Source: Ustulina deusta (lineage: Eukaryota; Ascomycota; Sordariomycetes; Xylariales; Xylariaceae). Taken from it: 64,000 nucleotides of DNA. The DNA lies in contig JAJNNX010000051.1 in assembly GCA_023159155.1 (NCBI GenBank), positions 310,001-374,000 of the forward strand, given 5' to 3'. The position numbers and the translations under genes were made by a program. Position 1 is the stretch's first letter; each line of letters starts with the position of its first letter. A model generated the notes under the pieces. That model was given only the letters and a program-made list of their open reading frames with translations. It searched no databases and had not been told where the DNA came from. This document shows, piece after piece, positions 25,972 through 37,260 of this stretch.

Positions 25972-26774
25972 GGAGGTGTGTGAGACGTATGGGTGCTCGG
26001 AAGTCTCGGCACGGCCTTACCTCATTGTAGTAGACACCAGATACGTTCTTGCGCTTTCATTCCAGGCAATGCGGATACCAAAATTATGGTGCAGGAAGCG
26101 GTTGAAGGTGGAGGGCAGGGTTTAACAAGCGAGGAACGGATAAGTAAATGGGTGATAAGGGGGGACGGACTTGACAACTCGGTGCTGCGAGCAGATAATA
26201 ACGTCACGCAAAGATCCGTCTCTACACCGATCCGTATATGCCAGCCTACACTAAACTAACCTAAGGCAGATAGATAACTGTGAACCACTGAGGTTCCGAT
26301 CTCCCTGCATGCGTCCCATCTGGGCAGTGCGACAGATTGGAACTTGGAACGCCGGTCTAGTTCCCGACGAATGGATAAGCCGTTCACAAATGAATTCCTG
26401 GGAAGTAGTATTTCATTAATAGTACGCACCGAACCCCTTTATCGGAATTGCTTGGTGAATCACAATCTAACTAACTAGTGAAGATGTAAAAACGAGCATA
26501 GGTATCTATAGAAGCCGTGTGTCATATCCGGTTCATCCCACTACCGCTTCTTGGCCAAGAGTGGGGTAAGAAGCAGTGTATTGGTTAGTCCAATCAATCT
26601 CGGGCTTAGCTGCATACCGAAGCAAGAGAACTGCCGACCAGTGGTGTGAGTACTCGGATCCTTATCTCAACTACGTAGGTACAATAGAGAATCATATGCT
26701 ATATAGAAGACGATAAACATATCAGCTTTTTAAGAATAGATATCTGAACCTGCCCAGTAGAGAAGCAACGCATT
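25972..26774. promoter_or_regulatory. Divergent hxnR-hxnM promoter region with clustered GATA sites
   Basis: 803 bp between divergent start codons. HGATAR consensus sites are at 26153-26158 (TGATAA), 26193-26198, 26268-26273, 26272-26277, 26662-26667 (reverse strand) and 26711-26716. Such clustering suggests nitrogen control by an AreA-type GATA factor, the known co-regulator of hxn genes. The HxnR binding site cannot be recognised by eye. Confidence 0.45.
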
Positions 26775-28030
26775 ATGGGTAAAAAAAAGGTTCTGGTATG
26801 GTAAGTGCTCCTGTGGTATACAACGCTATCTGCTTCGGATCGGAGACTAAGTACACACACTATTAGCTACGGCGTCGACATCGATGCAGTCGCCGGCTGG
26901 TTAGGGTCGTACGGTGGTGAAGACAGCACCAGCGATATTAGTCGAGGTCAGTCGAAATAATACGCTTCATAACTGTGTCTCGGAGATTAATTCTGTTTCG
27001 TAGGTCTTTGGGCTGGTACGGTCGGTACACGTCGTCTATTGAAGCTGTTTGAAAAATACAACATCAAAGCATCCTGGTTTATTCCCGGGCACTCCTTAGA
27101 AACCTTCCCTGAGGAATGTGCTATGGTGCGTGATGCTGGCCATGAGATTGGCCTACATGGGTATAGTCATGAGAACCCCGTAGACATGACGTTTGAGCAA
27201 CAACGAGATGTTCTCCACAAGACTTGGAAGCTATTGACCGACTTCTGCGGTAAGCCGCCGCGTGGTAGCGTCACACCATGGTGGGAAACCAGCAAAGAGG
27301 GCATTGAATTGCTCCTAAGCTACGGCGTTGAGTACGACCATTCGATGTCGCACCATGACTGTCAGGCATATTGGCTCAGAACGGGCGACTCCTGGACAAA
27401 GATAGACTACACGCAGAAAGCAGAAACGTGGATGAAGCCGCTGGTAAAGGGGAAGGAGACTGGGCTAGTGGAAATTCCCGGCTCTTGGTACATCGACGAC
27501 CTACCTCCGATGATGTTCATGAAAAAGTCAGCGAACTCCCATGGTTGGGTTAACCCGCGGTACGCCTTTATCTGGAACCCGAATATCCCGATAACGCAAA
27601 TCATACTGACCATCACGACAGCGACGTGGAGGACATATGGAGAGATCACTTTGACTACTTCTACAGAGAATACGGTGAGCATACGTCTAGAGCCTCTACA
27701 GCTACTGTCATCGGCCGAAAGATAGTGTTCTAATGAGCCAATGGCCACCTATAGACGAATTCATCTTCCCCATGACGATACACCCAGATGTATCTGGACG
27801 ACCACACGTGCTTCTAATGCATGAACGCATCATTGAACATATTAACAAGCATGAAGGGGTTGAGTGGGTAACGATGGGAGAGGTAAGAACTCCTTATGTT
27901 TTTCATTTAGTTTTAGCTAAAAGTTTTGCAGATAAGTGACTGGTTCAAGAACAAAAACTCGCCATCACCCGGCGCAATGATGCCGGCCAGCGTGGAGGAA
28001 TTGATGGAGAAATACGGTACCACGAAATAG
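26775..28030 (+). CDS. hxnM: Cyclic imide hydrolase of the polysaccharide-deacetylase fold, HxnM-like
   Basis: Six exons: 26775-26800, 26867-26946, 27004-27559, 27622-27674, 27755-27882, 27932-28030 (313 residues, every join in phase). The protein starts [20 protein letters not shown], with the metal-site Asp, and continues [15 protein letters not shown] and [10 protein letters not shown] (HxxxH metal ligands), then SVTPWWETS and the late [17 protein letters not shown]. This is the NodB/PuuE-like deacetylase barrel; close relatives hydrolyse cyclic amides rather than chitin, and it has no signal peptide, so it is intracellular. In the fungal nicotinate pathway HxnM opens the cyclic imide (hydroxylated piperidine-2,6-dione) to a glutaramate-type amide, which HxnN then deamidates. 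Its tail faces hxnN across 227 bp. Confidence 0.9.
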
Positions 28031-28257
28031 ACCAAGATGTCCTCTCAATTTATCTCTTCATCGGCTGCATGAGCGTTAGGGAACAATTATGACTCTTGTC
28101 GCGGATATGTGAGCATATATACCGTTAGTACCTTCGCGGCACTAACGGCGTCGTTTTTTCCGTGACAACTCTCAGTCAATAGACTACCAAACTTGGAGGG
28201 ACGAGCAATGGTTCTGTATATTCGTCTCAGTTATATGACATTGGCTCCCTCATTGGA

Positions 28258-30539
28258 TCAAGTTGGGGTCCGAAGTACATCATCAAGGACTTTCGCAGCC
28301 GCTAATACCATTTCATCTCCATATCTTCGCCCAATTATCTGTACTCCTACTGGTAGTTCAAGCGATGCCATGACTCCCTTAGAATTCTCCCAGAGGTTTT
28401 TATTCCATTCATCGAGGGCATTACGCGGCTCAAAGGACCAGTTGCTATGAACATCTTGGTCACGTACCCTCCCTCCTGGAATAACGATAGCCGGATAGTC
28501 AAGGACATTCCACACCTTCGTATAGCCTACCCAGCGACAGCTACGATGTGGTACACTTGTATGAGGCATAGGTGGCACTTATACCATGAATGTTAGCCAT
28601 TGTCTAGATGTGCTGGCCCGGAGTAAGAGAAGGGCTTCTTAAATTTGACAGCCCGACATTGATTTCTTGGATCGTAAAAACTTACTTATAACTACATCAA
28701 CTGGCTGGTTACTTTGGTTGCACCGCGTTGCGTTCCATTTCTCTAGATATTGCTGCTGGAGTTCCCATTTCCTCCTGTTGAGCTATTTAGGGTTCGTGAG
28801 TTAGCATTTGCCGGTTTATTGGTAGGAAAGATTGAATTTTCTGAGAGCCCACAGAAGCAGCAGAACCAAAAAAAAAAAAAAAAACCTTGATGGGGTAGGC
28901 AATGTCCGCTCCCGCTGCTAGGGGTATAGGAGGTCTCTGGAATACTGACCTGCCAGTACTGAAACACCGACAGCGGCTCGCCGCACTGCACGAGTTTCTG
29001 AACATGCGGGATGAAAGGTTCGCCGCCAGCTTTCATAGCCTCTCGGATATCTTCGCCCCCGTCAACCTTATAGAACTGATCCTACATCGACTATAAGTTT
29101 CGCACTTCCCAAAGCAGCGGCATAGAGGCCCTCACCATGAGTTGAACACACTCGGCGTGCAACTGAGCATTCCAATCGACGATGTGGTGCCCCGCAGCTC
29201 TCAAGGCATCAACTGCGGAATGAAGCACTCGAGTGATTGGCGGATGTGGCCGTACTACTTCATCATCAAATAAGACCCCTACAACTAACGGCCGCTTGAT
29301 GGCGTCTCGATATATGTCTTCTCTCCAAGGGATAGCAGCACACCTTGCATCGAAATCCCAAGGTTTCAGTTCGACGACGGATTTGAAAGCAGCGTGAATC
29401 GCATCCAAACTCCGCGCCATGGGTCCGATCGATGATGGCACATGCTCTTGGCCTTCGGTGGAAACTGGTACTCCACGGTAAGGTAACCTCGCACTCTTCA
29501 CGCTATTAGTGACACCCCGACATACAGCCAGCCGACACGGCACATACACTAGGTTTAAACCCGTAGAGACCCATCATGTGCGACGGAATCCTTATGCTAC
29601 CACCAATGTCCGTACCCCATCCGAGAACCGAGGCGCCGCTCGCAAGAAGGGCTGCCTCGCCACCAGTTGAGCCACCTGGCGTGTAGTCGCTGTGAAACGG
29701 GTTGGTGGTTAAACCCCACAACGGGTTTTCCGTTTCACACCACTACGCTCTCGAAGGGATCAGTAAGCCTCGTGTTATCTGTCGGCGGTTGATGGAGCGG
29801 TGGTAATGTTCTGGAACTCACCATGATGCTTTGGGGTAGGTTAGTCTTTGCCATGACAATGGCGCCCAGTGACTGCAACATCTCGACGAGCGCTGAGTCT
29901 CTCGTCGCGGGGTTAAATGAGCGACCGACATATCCAATCGTCGAGTCGACCCCGGCGACATCAAACTGATCTTTCAATGTCACAGGTATGCCATGCAAAG
30001 GGCCAAGCGGCCGTCCATGTTGTAGAAGATGACTGTCGAGCTCCTTCGCGCGCTGTAAAGCATTATCGAATAATATCTCCGTGAGACTAATTAGATCATT
30101 ACGCGATCAGCGACCAAGCATGTTTCGCAAGCTGCAACTCGAGAAGTCCTTCGATCACACGCACCAGTTCGTCTAGCGCAAAGTTAGCACCATTTGAGTG
30201 CAGATTTCCAAATGAGAGGATTCTCATACCTTCTCATGTGCTTTGCAAGCTCTATCTTCAAGAATACGGCATGGCTATTAGCAAGTCTTGTACACGAGTC
30301 ATCAGGTGTCGGCCCCTTGCTGACCTACAAATGTACTCTTTTACCACGTCCTCGCAACTCAGTTCACCTCGCGAGAGCTTTGCGACAAGCTCATCAAATG
30401 CTTCCACGCCCGCAGGATTGCTCGGATTCGCACATTGAGATCCCCACGTCTCATAATTCGCGTGCTGGCTCAACAAGTTCTTCTGTATCTGCTTTTTCTT
30501 GGCAGCGATGGCTTGCCAACCCTGCTTCTCCCCTTCCAT
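28258..30539 (-). CDS. hxnN: Amidase (amidase-signature family), HxnN-like, with an 8-nt microexon
   Basis: Nine exons: 30539-30325, 30251-30230, 30172-30165, 30086-29822, 29742-29548, 29495-29136, 29081-28950, 28782-28686, 28577-28258 (537 residues, phase-consistent). The third exon is only ACGAACTG and supplies Thr-Asn plus two bases of Cys, giving the family segment HEKTNCLTEILFDNALQ. Amidase-signature residues: catalytic Lys in PVTLKDQFD, cis-Ser in TPGGSTGGEAAL and nucleophile Ser in GTDIGGSIRIPS. The C-terminal half includes LEYW/QYWQ-like and PVGVQIIGRRYGDEMVL elements. In the pathway HxnN deamidates alpha-hydroxyglutaramate to alpha-hydroxyglutarate. A 17-base poly-A (T on the coding strand) lies in intron 7 at 28868-28884. 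The gene is divergent from hxnV. Confidence 0.88.
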
Positions 30540-31120
30540 CTTGTCACGGCAATGAAAGGCCTAGAAGAAGTAGGACTGCGGTAAGCTATTCGCGGCCAGC
30601 TGCAGGGTGTGGCAGGCTAGCACCAGAGACTCAAGTCGTCGAATGGCAAACTATTCCTCGATGTCAACGAGTTGCTTCGCTAGTAACGGTGGGGTTGGGA
30701 CTCCGATCTGCGGCGATAAAATCCCGCGTTCATGCAGAGCGCTCGGCCGCATCCGCCCTGGTCTCTATGCGGTAGTCCGAACGGTAGCTATGCTTGGTGA
30801 CCCAGCCGGTACTTGAAAAGTGGTGTAATTTGTGATAAATGCACCACGCACCTTGACCCGGAGTATCAGAAGTGGGGGTTGGTTTGCCCATGTTTGTCAT
30901 CACGATATTCACCAAGTAAGCAGTATCACTGTCGCAAGGGATCACAATGCCGTAATCCTGAAAATAACTAGTTTTTCTCTGTGCTCTGTTCTACGTAAAC
31001 TAAATACGGAAATTTTGGTAGTCATGTGAAATCTACGAACCAGTGCCTCTCAAAATCAATTCGAAAGCAGACAAAGTTATATCATGCCCATTACTATCTA
31101 CCCCGCGGAATAATATCATC
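30540..31120. promoter_or_regulatory. Divergent hxnN-hxnV intergenic
   Basis: 581 bp between two divergent starts, presumably both promoters. A TGATAA site lies near 30833. The plus-strand frames here are not supported as genes. Confidence 0.35.
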
Positions 31121-33274
31121 ATGGCGGGCATCGACCGTAGCCCCAGAGATATTGAAATCCAAAGTGTCGATGAAAGTCAGCCCTCCGACAAGTATGATGT
31201 TGGCATCGTGGGAGCCGGACCAGCGGGTCTGACTTTGGCGTATGTCGGACACAATGAGATTTAACTAGCAACATTGAGATTCTAACTTCAAGTCTCCAGC
31301 GTCATATTGGCCAGGTTCGGCATCAATACGGCAGTGTTTGACGAGCGATCAGATCGTACGGCGGTTGGGAGAGCAGATGGAATTCAACCGAAGACCATCG
31401 AGACTCTACAGATGTTGGGTCTGGGGGACGAGCTGCTTCGTAATGGGGTTAAAGTCTACGATATCTGCATGTGGAGGGGGTCAGCCACGTCCCCGGTTCG
31501 TCGCATCGGCCGTGAAGTTCATTATCCGGCATCTGTTGTTGACGTTTTACACCCGTACATCCTCCTCTGCCATCAGGGGATGGTTGAGTCTGTCCTCATA
31601 GACGATCTTCGCGACAGCGGAATGGACGTTCATCGTGGCCACCAATTCACGAAGTTCGATTACGGACCTAGTGCGAAATCGGGTCCATTGGATCTTAGAT
31701 TCAGCATCATGGACGGGGATTCTGTGAAGCAGGTCCGGGCAGACTACATTGTAGGCTGTGATGGGGCCCGATCACTCGTACGGCAGCAAATTCCAAACAC
31801 CCATGCCACAGCAAGACCTCATGAATCGTATTGGGGTGTTTTGGATGGCGAACTTGATACGGATTTCCCCGATATCTGGAGTAAGACCATCGTTTTCTCC
31901 GAAGAACACGGCTCCGTACTCATCATCCCTCGAGAAAGAAACATGACGCGCATCTATATTGAGATGAAGTCATCATCCTCTGTGAAACCCCTCGATCAAA
32001 GTTTTGTTATGGGTCAGGCGCAGCTCATCCTAGCACCGTATCGAGTCCAATGGCGCTCGGTCGAATGGTTTGGTAATTATCAGTATGTACTCTGGTCTTT
32101 TGACCGCACCCCTTCCCGCCCACCTTATTAGATTCCAGCATTAGTTTCTCTAGATGATCTGGGTCCTGCTGTTAATCCTCGGACTAGTTCTTGGTATTGC
32201 TGGCTGACTTTGCATGTGCAGAGTCACGCATCGCGTAGCCGCCCGGTTTTCAGACTTGAACCTCCATGCTTTCATCGCAGGGGATGCGAGCCATACTCAC
32301 AGCCCGAAGGCTGCCCAGGGCATGAACACAAGCATGCACGATTCGTGGAATCTAGGTTGGAAGATGAATTTAGCAGCTCGGGGTCTTGCCAAGCCCGCGC
32401 TGCTCGAGAGTTATGAGGTTGAACGTATGAAAGTTGCTCATGACCTCATCGATTTCGATTTCGAGCACGCGAATGAGATTGCTGGAGGTGACATCGAGCG
32501 TCTTGCCGAGAACTTCCGCGTCAACACCCGCTTCATCTCTGGAATGGGGGTAGAATACGCCGAGAGCATCATCAATCACGGGTACGACCAAACACGAGGG
32601 GACGCAAAGCCAGGTTGTACTTTACCGCCTTCCAAGGTGACTCGGTACATTGATGCGAACCCCATCGACGTCCAATTGGACATCCCCATACAAGGCCAAT
32701 TTCGAATTTACGTTGTCGTCCCGGACCTACTCGGGTCCGGCGAAAAGAGATTCTTGGCTGGCTTGAGCGATGCTGTTACTTCAGAATCATCCCTTTTAGC
32801 CAAGCTCTCTCATGCAGCCACGGAATCTTATCGCCGAAAGCCTAGACCTCGACGTCCAGCAGATGTGTTCTCTCGCCCAGAAAGATACCGGGCTTTCAGT
32901 GAGATCTTTACTTTCTCTCTACTCAGTAAGGTGGTCGTCCCATCCATACCCTTGTGTCTTGGCTGACAGGTCCCGCAGCATCAACGCGCAAAGATCTCTT
33001 TGAACTGGCGTCACTACCTGCCCTATTTTCTACTAGCCAGTGGACAGTCTATCTCGACGATGTGCCACATTTGGACACGAAAGGTCTGTGTTGTATACAG
33101 AAATGGCTAGGAGAGGTCGGCCTTGGCGAAGTGGTTGTCGTCAATGTCCGTCCGGATGGTTATGTAGGCTCCATCAAGAGATGGGATGTTTCTGGGCAAA
33201 CTACAGGAGAAGAAGCAGCGCGCTGGCTGGATGAATACTATGGCAATTTTTTGGATGTGCCTATTGAGTCATGA
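31121..33274 (+). CDS. hxnV: Phenol 2-monooxygenase-like flavoprotein, HxnV-like
   Basis: Four exons: 31121-31239, 31300-32082, 32222-32925, 32970-33274 (636 residues). Start chosen at MAGIDRSPRDIE, directly downstream of an A/C-rich leader. FAD site VGIVGAGPAGLTLA near residues 35-50, split just after by intron 1; DG motif YIVGCDGARSLVRQ; second FAD motif FIAGDASHTHSPKAAQGMN. The C-terminal ~200 residues carry the thioredoxin-like dimerisation domain typical of phenol hydroxylases (WTVYLDDVPHLDTKG, VVVNVRPDGYVG). In A. nidulans HxnV hydroxylates a pyridine-ring intermediate downstream of HxnX. The frame is complete and ends the cluster; the next gene is unrelated. Confidence 0.87.
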
Positions 33275-34486
33275 GCTGAGGTGGGTAGCGAAGCCATATG
33301 TCTGGGTGCCAGAAACCAATCGCTTCATACGGCTATATTAAAGCGTATCCATTGGTTCTACCTCTCGCATTGAGCACAAACTGCTCCTTGGCGTTGTGTC
33401 GACCCTCCTCTAAGCGTCTGAAATGGGCGAAGCAATTATCATCTTTATTGGAAGAGTCAAGCTGAGAAGAAAAAAGGGTTGCCTATCATGCGAGAGCGTC
33501 AACCACGGGAAGCTAACTAGTAGAAGTGATGAAACGAAGTTAGCATGCCATGGATTCACTCGCATACATATGGGTGAGTAGGATTTTATAGTGACTACCT
33601 TGCTTGATTTCATACCTTGAATCATGCGCCGAAATTAAATATAACCATTTAATCCGTGTAGCTATATAAGGGCTCGGTGAAGTAGTGAAGTGGTGGAGAG
33701 CTCAGCTTTCTCTTACAGTGGCATCCCCGAGTAAAGATGTGAGAAGCTTGAAGATATGCATGTGTCTTAGTACCTCCTGCTAAAAGATTGACGTGCCTAT
33801 TGCGAGTCCGGTGTATTAGCCTGAATATCGTGAGGCTTGGGAAATCCGGCTTCCACTCCCTATTAAAATGTCGATCTAGCCTTTCGACATGTCCTATATG
33901 GGGGATTAACCCCAAAGTAATCTATTCGGTATGCCACAATTACTCCAACCAAGCATTTAGCCTCCCTATCGCGTTGTAGATAAAGTAAGATATTCCCTCA
34001 CAATGATAGGTATGCGGTTACTTTTCGGCAGATTGGCTTGTGGATTATCCCCTTCCAGCTTTTGAGATTAAACACGCCCCAATCAGGCAATAGGGATAAT
34101 AAGCAGTTCCCGGAATAGGTGCCATGGTCTCCGAAATTCCGGGATCGCTATTTCAAGGCTGCCCTTCACACCGTAATAGGGTTGACGTCAGGGGGGTTGA
34201 GGGTGGTTCTACGAAGTCCCCGAGGCGAGCTAACACTCAATTGCCTCTCCCATGTCCTAGCTAGAGCGCTGTCGCAAAATATCCGGTGTCCAAGGCCTGC
34301 GAACGAGATATATTACCCTGACTATGCCGACTCAGACGGACAGGCCCTTTCCGAATATTGCATCCTGTCGGACGCAGTGTCGAACGAGAGTCTCCTTCCT
34401 TCTGGGCCATTTGAGCATAAAGCGCGAAAATTGCTTCTTTTCAGCAACCGTCAGACACCAACCGTGACTATCCTTGACTGCCCATC
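33275..34486. other. Intergenic, no gene seen
   Basis: 1.2 kb between hxnV and the cytochrome gene. The 34119-34490 frame has no domain and is probably chance or leader. Nothing else recognised. Confidence 0.45.
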
Positions 34487-35279
34487 ATGAAGTGGGCATC
34501 GTCTCTCGCAGGCTTGCTAAGCCTCTTTACCTTCGGTGAGCAGTGTTCCCCGACAACGCTTCGGACCCAGGTGCTCAGATACTCATAGTCTCGGCACAAT
34601 CGGACTCGGAATCGTTTGTGGACGTCGACACGGGCGTCACCTTCCAGTCGTCGACGAATTCTGAAGGCGTCACGTACCGACTAGCACTTCCCGCCGATGC
34701 GAGTGCCGATAAGGCGTACGATGTCATCATCCAAATCGTCGCCCCAGTCGAGATGGGATGGGTTGGTTGGGCTTGGGGCGGCGCGATGACCTACAACCCC
34801 TTAACGGTGGTCTGGGCCGATGGAAATAACGTCGTATACTCGTCACGACAGGCGTTGTGCGTGGACTTACCCTTGACCTCTCTCTATACTGGAAGATATT
34901 AACCGATACCAGAGGCTACTATACCCCCCTACCATACGAGGACGCCAAGTACACGGTGCTCAAAGGCACGGGCGTCAACTCGACTCACTTCAAGCTCACA
35001 GCGCTCTGTGCGGGCTGCGCGAGCTGGTCGGATTTCGACGGCAACCCGACGACGTTGGACGGTGCCGGGCAGGTCAACTTCGCCTACGCATACTCGACGA
35101 CGCCCGTGGATGAGCCGGCAAGCGGCGAATCGACGTTTAGCATCCACGACTCGGTCGGGCATTGGACGCACGACCTGGGAGCGGCACGATCGGACAAATT
35201 CAGTTCGTGGGTAGCAGCCAACGCGGCGACCAATTCCACGTTGCGGAGACACGTGCGCGCTAGCAGATATAGATATTAG
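34487..35279 (+). CDS. Secreted stand-alone AA8 cytochrome (cellobiose-dehydrogenase-type haem domain)
   Basis: Three exons: 34487-34535, 34589-34856, 34913-35279 (227 residues). The second donor is taken as GTGCGT at 34857 because this restores the family-length SSRQALGYYTPLPYED. The N-terminus MKWASSLAGLLSLFTFVSAQ is a signal peptide. The rest is a DOMON/CDH-cytochrome domain: VDVDTGVTFQ, APVEMGWVGWAWGGAMTYN (axial Met region), a CAGC disulfide pair, FAYAYSTTPVDEP and HDSVGHWTHDLG (axial His region). There is no flavin dehydrogenase domain after it: the protein ends soon after, at 35279. Free AA8 proteins are thought to pass electrons to lytic polysaccharide monooxygenases or metals outside the cell. 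It is not linked by function to the hxn genes beside it. Confidence 0.83.
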
Positions 35280-35898
35280 ATATTAGGGTCTTGAAGCAAG
35301 GACTGTGGCGATGACGAAGGCGACGGGCATGTCTTGTCGAGGGCGGAATCGATGTGCGTGCTGCCCGACGCTGGGACGCGTGGTCGTCTCGGCTGGATCA
35401 GCGGGCATTGTTCACAGCCCAGACTACCGATTGAGTTATTGCTCAAAATAGAAACTATAGACAGACATCTTCAACCCAGGTAGTGTAGGCGCTCGTGTTT
35501 TTCAGCCGTTGCTGTTGTGGTAGATCTTGGGTATGTATGTACGTGTATGCGCGCGTGTGTGTGTGTGTGTGCTTCCAACAGAGGGGGGGAGCCATCTTAC
35601 CCGGTAGGTACCTCTTAGGCAGTCTAAGAGGGGTATCTTAAAATCCAGGCCTGTAGCACGCATCCTATAGCGCGGTATAGTGCCGCTACATTAGGTACCT
35701 ACCCCTACCTTAGGTACTTCCAAGTCGCTAACGCTAGGTGCCTCGCCTAACATGTACCTAAATACCAGGTAGGTATAGGTATCCATCTAGGGCGCCGCCT
35801 AACCTTAAGACGCTTTAGTGTACAGCACCTACAGACGAGATTTTCTCAACCAAAACAACATCGTTCACCACTTCTGACCCGGCCCTCTCCATTCTGTC
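35280..35898. other. Intergenic with (GT)n tract and TAGGTACC words
   Basis: Contains a (GT)n run at 35555-35571 and dense TAGGTACCTA-like words at 35600-35800, just upstream of the ARP6-like start. Likely holds its promoter. Confidence 0.5.
35555..35571. repeat. (GT)n microsatellite
   Basis: Eight GT units plus one base, upstream of the ARP6-like gene. Confidence 0.9.
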
Positions 35899-37260
35899 AT
35901 GGCACCCGCACGCAAGTCCAAGCCTCACCGACCCGCACGGCCGTCTCGAACGCTCGTCTTGGACAACGGCGCCTACACCATCAAGGCGGGCTTCGTGACG
36001 GACGGCGCCGTCGACAGCCCGCGCGTGGTGCCCAACCAGATCGCCCGCGACCGCGACGGCACGACGTACGTGGCGTCCGAGGCCGCCCAGTGCGCCGACT
36101 TCAGCGAGGCCGTGTTCCGCCGGCCCGTCGAGAAGGGCTTCGTCGTCAACTGGGAGGCGCAGAAGGAGATCTGGGAGCGCGAGTTCCTCGACGCCGGCGC
36201 GCCCCAGCGCTGCGACCCCTCCGAGACACGGCTGCTGCTCGCCGAGCCCGCCAACGCGCTGCCCGTGCTCCAGGCCAACTGCGACCAGATGGTTTTCGAG
36301 GAGTTTGGCTTCGCCAGCTACTACCGCGGCCTGGCCGCCTCCCTCGCCGCCTACCACGACGTCCAGGCCCTGTTCCGCGCCCCGACAGAGCCACGGCCAC
36401 AGCCAGACCCAGAACCAACTCTCGCCGTCCAGACCCCCGCCGAGCTTGTGCTGCTCGTCGACAGCGGACATTCCCACACCACCGTCACGCCCGTCTTCCA
36501 GGGCCGCCCCATCCACCCGGCCGTCCGGCGCCTCGACGTCGGCGGCAAGTTCCTCACCAACTACCTCGCCCGCGTCCTCTCCCTCCGACACTACGACATG
36601 CGCAACGAGGCCTACATCGTCAACGAGATGAAGGAGGCCGCCTGCTACGTCTCGCTCGACTTCCGACGCGACCTGGAGTGGTCGTGGAAGGGCACCCGTG
36701 GCGAGCGTCGCGAGCCCTACCTGAGCGGCGGCGGCATCGCCAAGGACTACATCCTCCCCGACTTCCATACGAGATCACAGGGCGTAGTGCGCGACTACGA
36801 CCCAGCGCAGGCGTCCCGCACGAGGCGGCTTGCCGTCGGCCAGTCCAGCGAGGATGTCCTCACTCTCCGCAACGAGCGCTTCACTGTCCCCGAGCTCCTG
36901 TTCAACCCGTCCGACATCGGCATGCGCCAGCCTGGCTTGCCAGATCTGGTCTTGCAGTCCTTGCAGTGTCTGCCCCATGGTCTATGGCCTGGCCTTCTTG
37001 CCAACATCCTGGTCGTCGGCGGCAATTCGCTCTTCGACGGCTTCACCCAGCGACTACGCGACGAGATTAGGAAACTCGTCCCTGATGAGTGCACCGTCCG
37101 TGTCGTGCGGCCTCCTGACCCCATCACCAACACCTGGCTGGCCGGTGCCAATCTGGCTAGACATGTCCACATTGAATCGCTCGCCGTCACGAAGCTCGAG
37201 TACGAAGAGCATGGGAGCGCTTGGTTGGCTCGCAAATTCGCAGCAGGTCTCGGCTCATGA
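35899..37260 (+). CDS. ARP6: Actin-related protein 6 (SWR1 complex subunit)
   Basis: Intron-free, 453 residues, GC-rich codon use. It shows the actin fold: phosphate-1 loop TLVLDNGAYTIKAGF near residue 18, the phosphate-2 loop LLVDSGHSHTTVTP (about 187-200), YIVNEMKEAACYVS, and the adenosine loop VVGGNSLFDGFTQRL near 385. NEMKE followed by V-S-x-DF and the DYILPDF segment are characteristic of Arp6 rather than actin or other Arps. Arp6 is a nuclear subunit of the SWR1 remodeller, which deposits histone H2A.Z. Length is close to other fungal Arp6 proteins. The insert PTEPRPQPDPEPT around residue 165 is a low-complexity loop. Confidence 0.87.
   Translation: MAPARKSKPHRPARPSRTLVLDNGAYTIKAGFVTDGAVDSPRVVPNQIARDRDGTTYVASEAAQCADFSEAVFRRPVEKGFVVNWEAQKEIWEREFLDAGAPQRCDPSETRLLLAEPANALPVLQANCDQMVFEEFGFASYYRGLAASLAAYHDVQALFRAPTEPRPQPDPEPTLAVQTPAELVLLVDSGHSHTTVTPVFQGRPIHPAVRRLDVGGKFLTNYLARVLSLRHYDMRNEAYIVNEMKEAACYVSLDFRRDLEWSWKGTRGERREPYLSGGGIAKDYILPDFHTRSQGVVRDYDPAQASRTRRLAVGQSSEDVLTLRNERFTVPELLFNPSDIGMRQPGLPDLVLQSLQCLPHGLWPGLLANILVVGGNSLFDGFTQRLRDEIRKLVPDECTVRVVRPPDPITNTWLAGANLARHVHIESLAVTKLEYEEHGSAWLARKFAAGLGS

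Noticed and set aside
28258..30539. Idea that the amidase gene is a pseudogene, since its pieces lie in several frames
   Set aside because: All frame changes are explained by phase-consistent GT/AG introns once the 8-nt microexon is included.
36090..37070. 326-codon Arg/Pro-rich frame inside ARP6, and the 317-codon antisense frame
   Set aside because: Shadow frames of the GC-rich ARP6 coding sequence.
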